In this document: positions 4,813 to 6,054 of the stretch, piece by piece
How positions within the stretch are numbered: position 1 is the first letter of the stretch
How the letters are laid out: each line of letters starts with the position of its first letter
Origin: an uncultured Bacillota bacterium
GTDB lineage: Bacteria > Bacillota > Clostridia > Peptostreptococcales > Anaerovoracaceae
Assembly: GCA_946546075.1 (NCBI GenBank)
Contig: CAMNNV010000085.1
Coordinates: forward strand, 1 to 6,054
Length of the DNA stretch: 6,054 bases
Direction of reading: 5' to 3'
Program-made: the position numbers and the translations under genes
Notes under the pieces: model-generated
Databases searched by the model: none
What the model was told of the DNA's origin: nothing
What the model saw: the letters and a program-made list of their open reading frames with translations, nothing else

Positions 4813-6054
4813 TAAAACATCTCCAGTATCTTCTTCGTTGATTTCTCGGCGTTCCAGATGACCTTCTCGATGTCGAGGGTCTTGTAATCGCCATCATCGT
4901 ATACGACGCGTCCGTCGATCATGGTCATTATAACATCAGATCCGCTGGCGCTGTATACGAGGTTGTTTCTCATATCGTGGACAGGGTGCATGTTCGGCCC
5001 TGCGATATCCAGAACGATGAGGTCGGCCTTGCCTCCGGCTTTGAGTGCTCCGCAGTCTTCCCTGCCCTGAGCCTTAGCGCCTCCCAGAGTTGCCGCACGC
5101 AGCACTTCCAGAGGTGTCACCTTCTCCGGATCCAGCGTATGCGCTTTGCATCCTAAAGCCATGATCTTCATCTCTTCGATGAAGTTCAGGCTGTTGTTGC
5201 TGGCCACGCTGTCCGTACCGATGGCAAGGTTCACGCCCTTTTCCAGGACTTTTGAGACGTCGCAGATGCCGCTGGCCAGTTTCATGTTGCTGGCAGGATT
5301 CGTAGCGACCGTGACGCCTTTGGACCGGAAGATATCCAGGTCTTCCTCTGTGGAATAGACGCAGTGGGCTGCGATGGCCGGTCTGTCAAAGAGTCCTGCT
5401 TTCGCAAGATATGCGGCAGGTGTGAGCCCGTGACGCTGTATGCACTCCTCGTGCTCCTGCTTCGTCTCGGAAACGTGGATATGATTGATCGTATCGAGAG
5501 ATCTTGCCATGTCTCCGAGATAGGATGCCGTCGCCTCATCCGATGTGTACTCTGCATGAAGGCTCATATCGATCTTGATCCTGCCCTCTGCGGAGCCGTG
5601 ATAATTTCTGTAGAGATCCTCTGCTTCCTTGAAGGTGCTGAGCTCAGCCGGGTCTTTTCCTGTGAAGTTGACGATGGATCTCGATATATTCCCTTTGGCG
5701 CCGCTGTCCGAAACAGCCCTTGCCATATCTTCGCAGAAATAGTACATATCGCTTGTGGATACGATGCCGTACCGGAAGGACTCTGCCATGCAGAGCATGG
5801 TGCCGTTATATACGGCTTCTCCGTCCAGCTTGTCTTCGAAGGGGAAGATCCTCTTGTTCAGCCAGTCCTGAAGCTTCATGTTCTCTCCGTAGCCCCTCAT
5901 CAGCGCCATAGGAGAATGGGCATGGGCATTATAAAAGCCGCTCATCAGGAGCCTGCCCCTGCCGCTGTATACCGGGCCCTCATATTCGGAAGGCTTCTGC
6001 TCCCCTATATATGTGATCTTTTCGCCCTTTACTTCGACGTATTGGTCTTCTCGT
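4812..6054 (-). CDS. mtaD: Amidohydrolase, SAH/MTA deaminase type (MtaD-like), N-terminus beyond window
   Basis: The reading frame stays open from 6053 to the stop at 4812 (413 residues), so the gene enters from the right edge; relatives have about 430-445 residues and some 20 are missing. The ATG at 5945 is internal: the 36 codons before it encode a typical amidohydrolase beta-sandwich start (YVEVKGEKITYIGE) leading into the metal site. Metal and active-site motifs are NAHAH (two His, codons at 5924 and 5918), HAEYTSDE, HVSETKQEHEEC, AAHCVYSTEEDL (His codon at 5366), NPASNMKLASG, and GTDSVASNNSLN (Asp codon at 5213). The set and the phrase SNMKLASG with GTD-x-x-ASNNSL match 5-methylthioadenosine/S-adenosylhomocysteine deaminases, which convert these to inosine derivatives in the cytoplasm; related chlorohydrolases or guanine deaminases are less likely. 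The family is certain, the substrate is inferred. It is coupled to the flippase gene by TAATG. Confidence 0.9.
   Translation of the reverse strand, partial: REDQYVEVKGEKITYIGEQKPSEYEGPVYSGRGRLLMSGFYNAHAHSPMALMRGYGENMKLQDWLNKRIFPFEDKLDGEAVYNGTMLCMAESFRYGIVSTSDMYYFCEDMARAVSDSGAKGNISRSIVNFTGKDPAELSTFKEAEDLYRNYHGSAEGRIKIDMSLHAEYTSDEATASYLGDMARSLDTINHIHVSETKQEHEECIQRHGLTPAAYLAKAGLFDRPAIAAHCVYSTEEDLDIFRSKGVTVATNPASNMKLASGICDVSKVLEKGVNLAIGTDSVASNNSLNFIEEMKIMALGCKAHTLDPEKVTPLEVLRAATLGGAKAQGREDCGALKAGGKADLIVLDIAGPNMHPVHDMRNNLVYSASGSDVIMTMIDGRVVYDDGDYKTLDIEKVIWNAEKSTKKILEMF

Overview
The window is a compact stretch of bacterial chromosome with every recognisable gene on the minus strand. Coding density is near complete and the base composition looks roughly balanced. 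The gene types and their order suggest an anaerobic Gram-positive member of the Bacillota, most likely class Clostridia. The key clue is a MurJ/SpoVB-type flippase, an HU protein and an RqcP (YabO) S4 protein in a row, which is part of a well-known Clostridia/Bacilli neighbourhood. I cannot name a genus from sequence alone.

In transcription order (high to low coordinates) the layout is as follows. (1) 6053-4812 is an amidohydrolase of the S-adenosylhomocysteine/methylthioadenosine deaminase type whose N-terminus lies outside the window. (2) 4812-3178 is a MurJ/SpoVB/YtgP-type flippase, joined to the amidohydrolase by a TAATG stop/start overlap. (3) About 140 bases of intergenic DNA follow, with a good vegetative promoter and a leader that can fold into a hairpin. 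(4) 3038-2760 is HU, with a near-perfect Shine-Dalgarno sequence and a strong intrinsic terminator just after it. (5) 2695-2453 is rqcP, probably starting at a TTG. (6) 2433-1129 is a membrane-anchored CapA-family protein. (7) 1129-1 is a major facilitator superfamily transporter, joined to capA by a second TAATG overlap and cut by the window edge.

The genes fall into three transcription blocks: amidohydrolase-flippase; HU as a strong, probably single-gene unit; and rqcP-capA-MFS. The last block has only about 20 bases between the HU terminator and the rqcP start, so I infer that it depends on readthrough of that terminator or on a promoter inside hup. Functionally the window combines housekeeping roles (nucleoid protein, ribosome rescue, SAH/MTA recycling) with envelope roles (lipid-linked precursor flipping, a CapA phosphatase-like protein, a transporter). 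Compared with the usual order (flippase, mazG, hup, rqcP, yabP, yabQ, divIC), mazG is absent between flippase and hup, and capA-MFS stands where yabP/yabQ would be. That is consistent with, but does not prove, a lineage that has lost sporulation.

I found no RNA genes, CRISPR arrays, insertion sequences or phage genes, and no evidence of a new biological system. The useful observations are two start-site corrections, the translationally coupled gene pairs, the regulatory architecture around hup, and the altered synteny.
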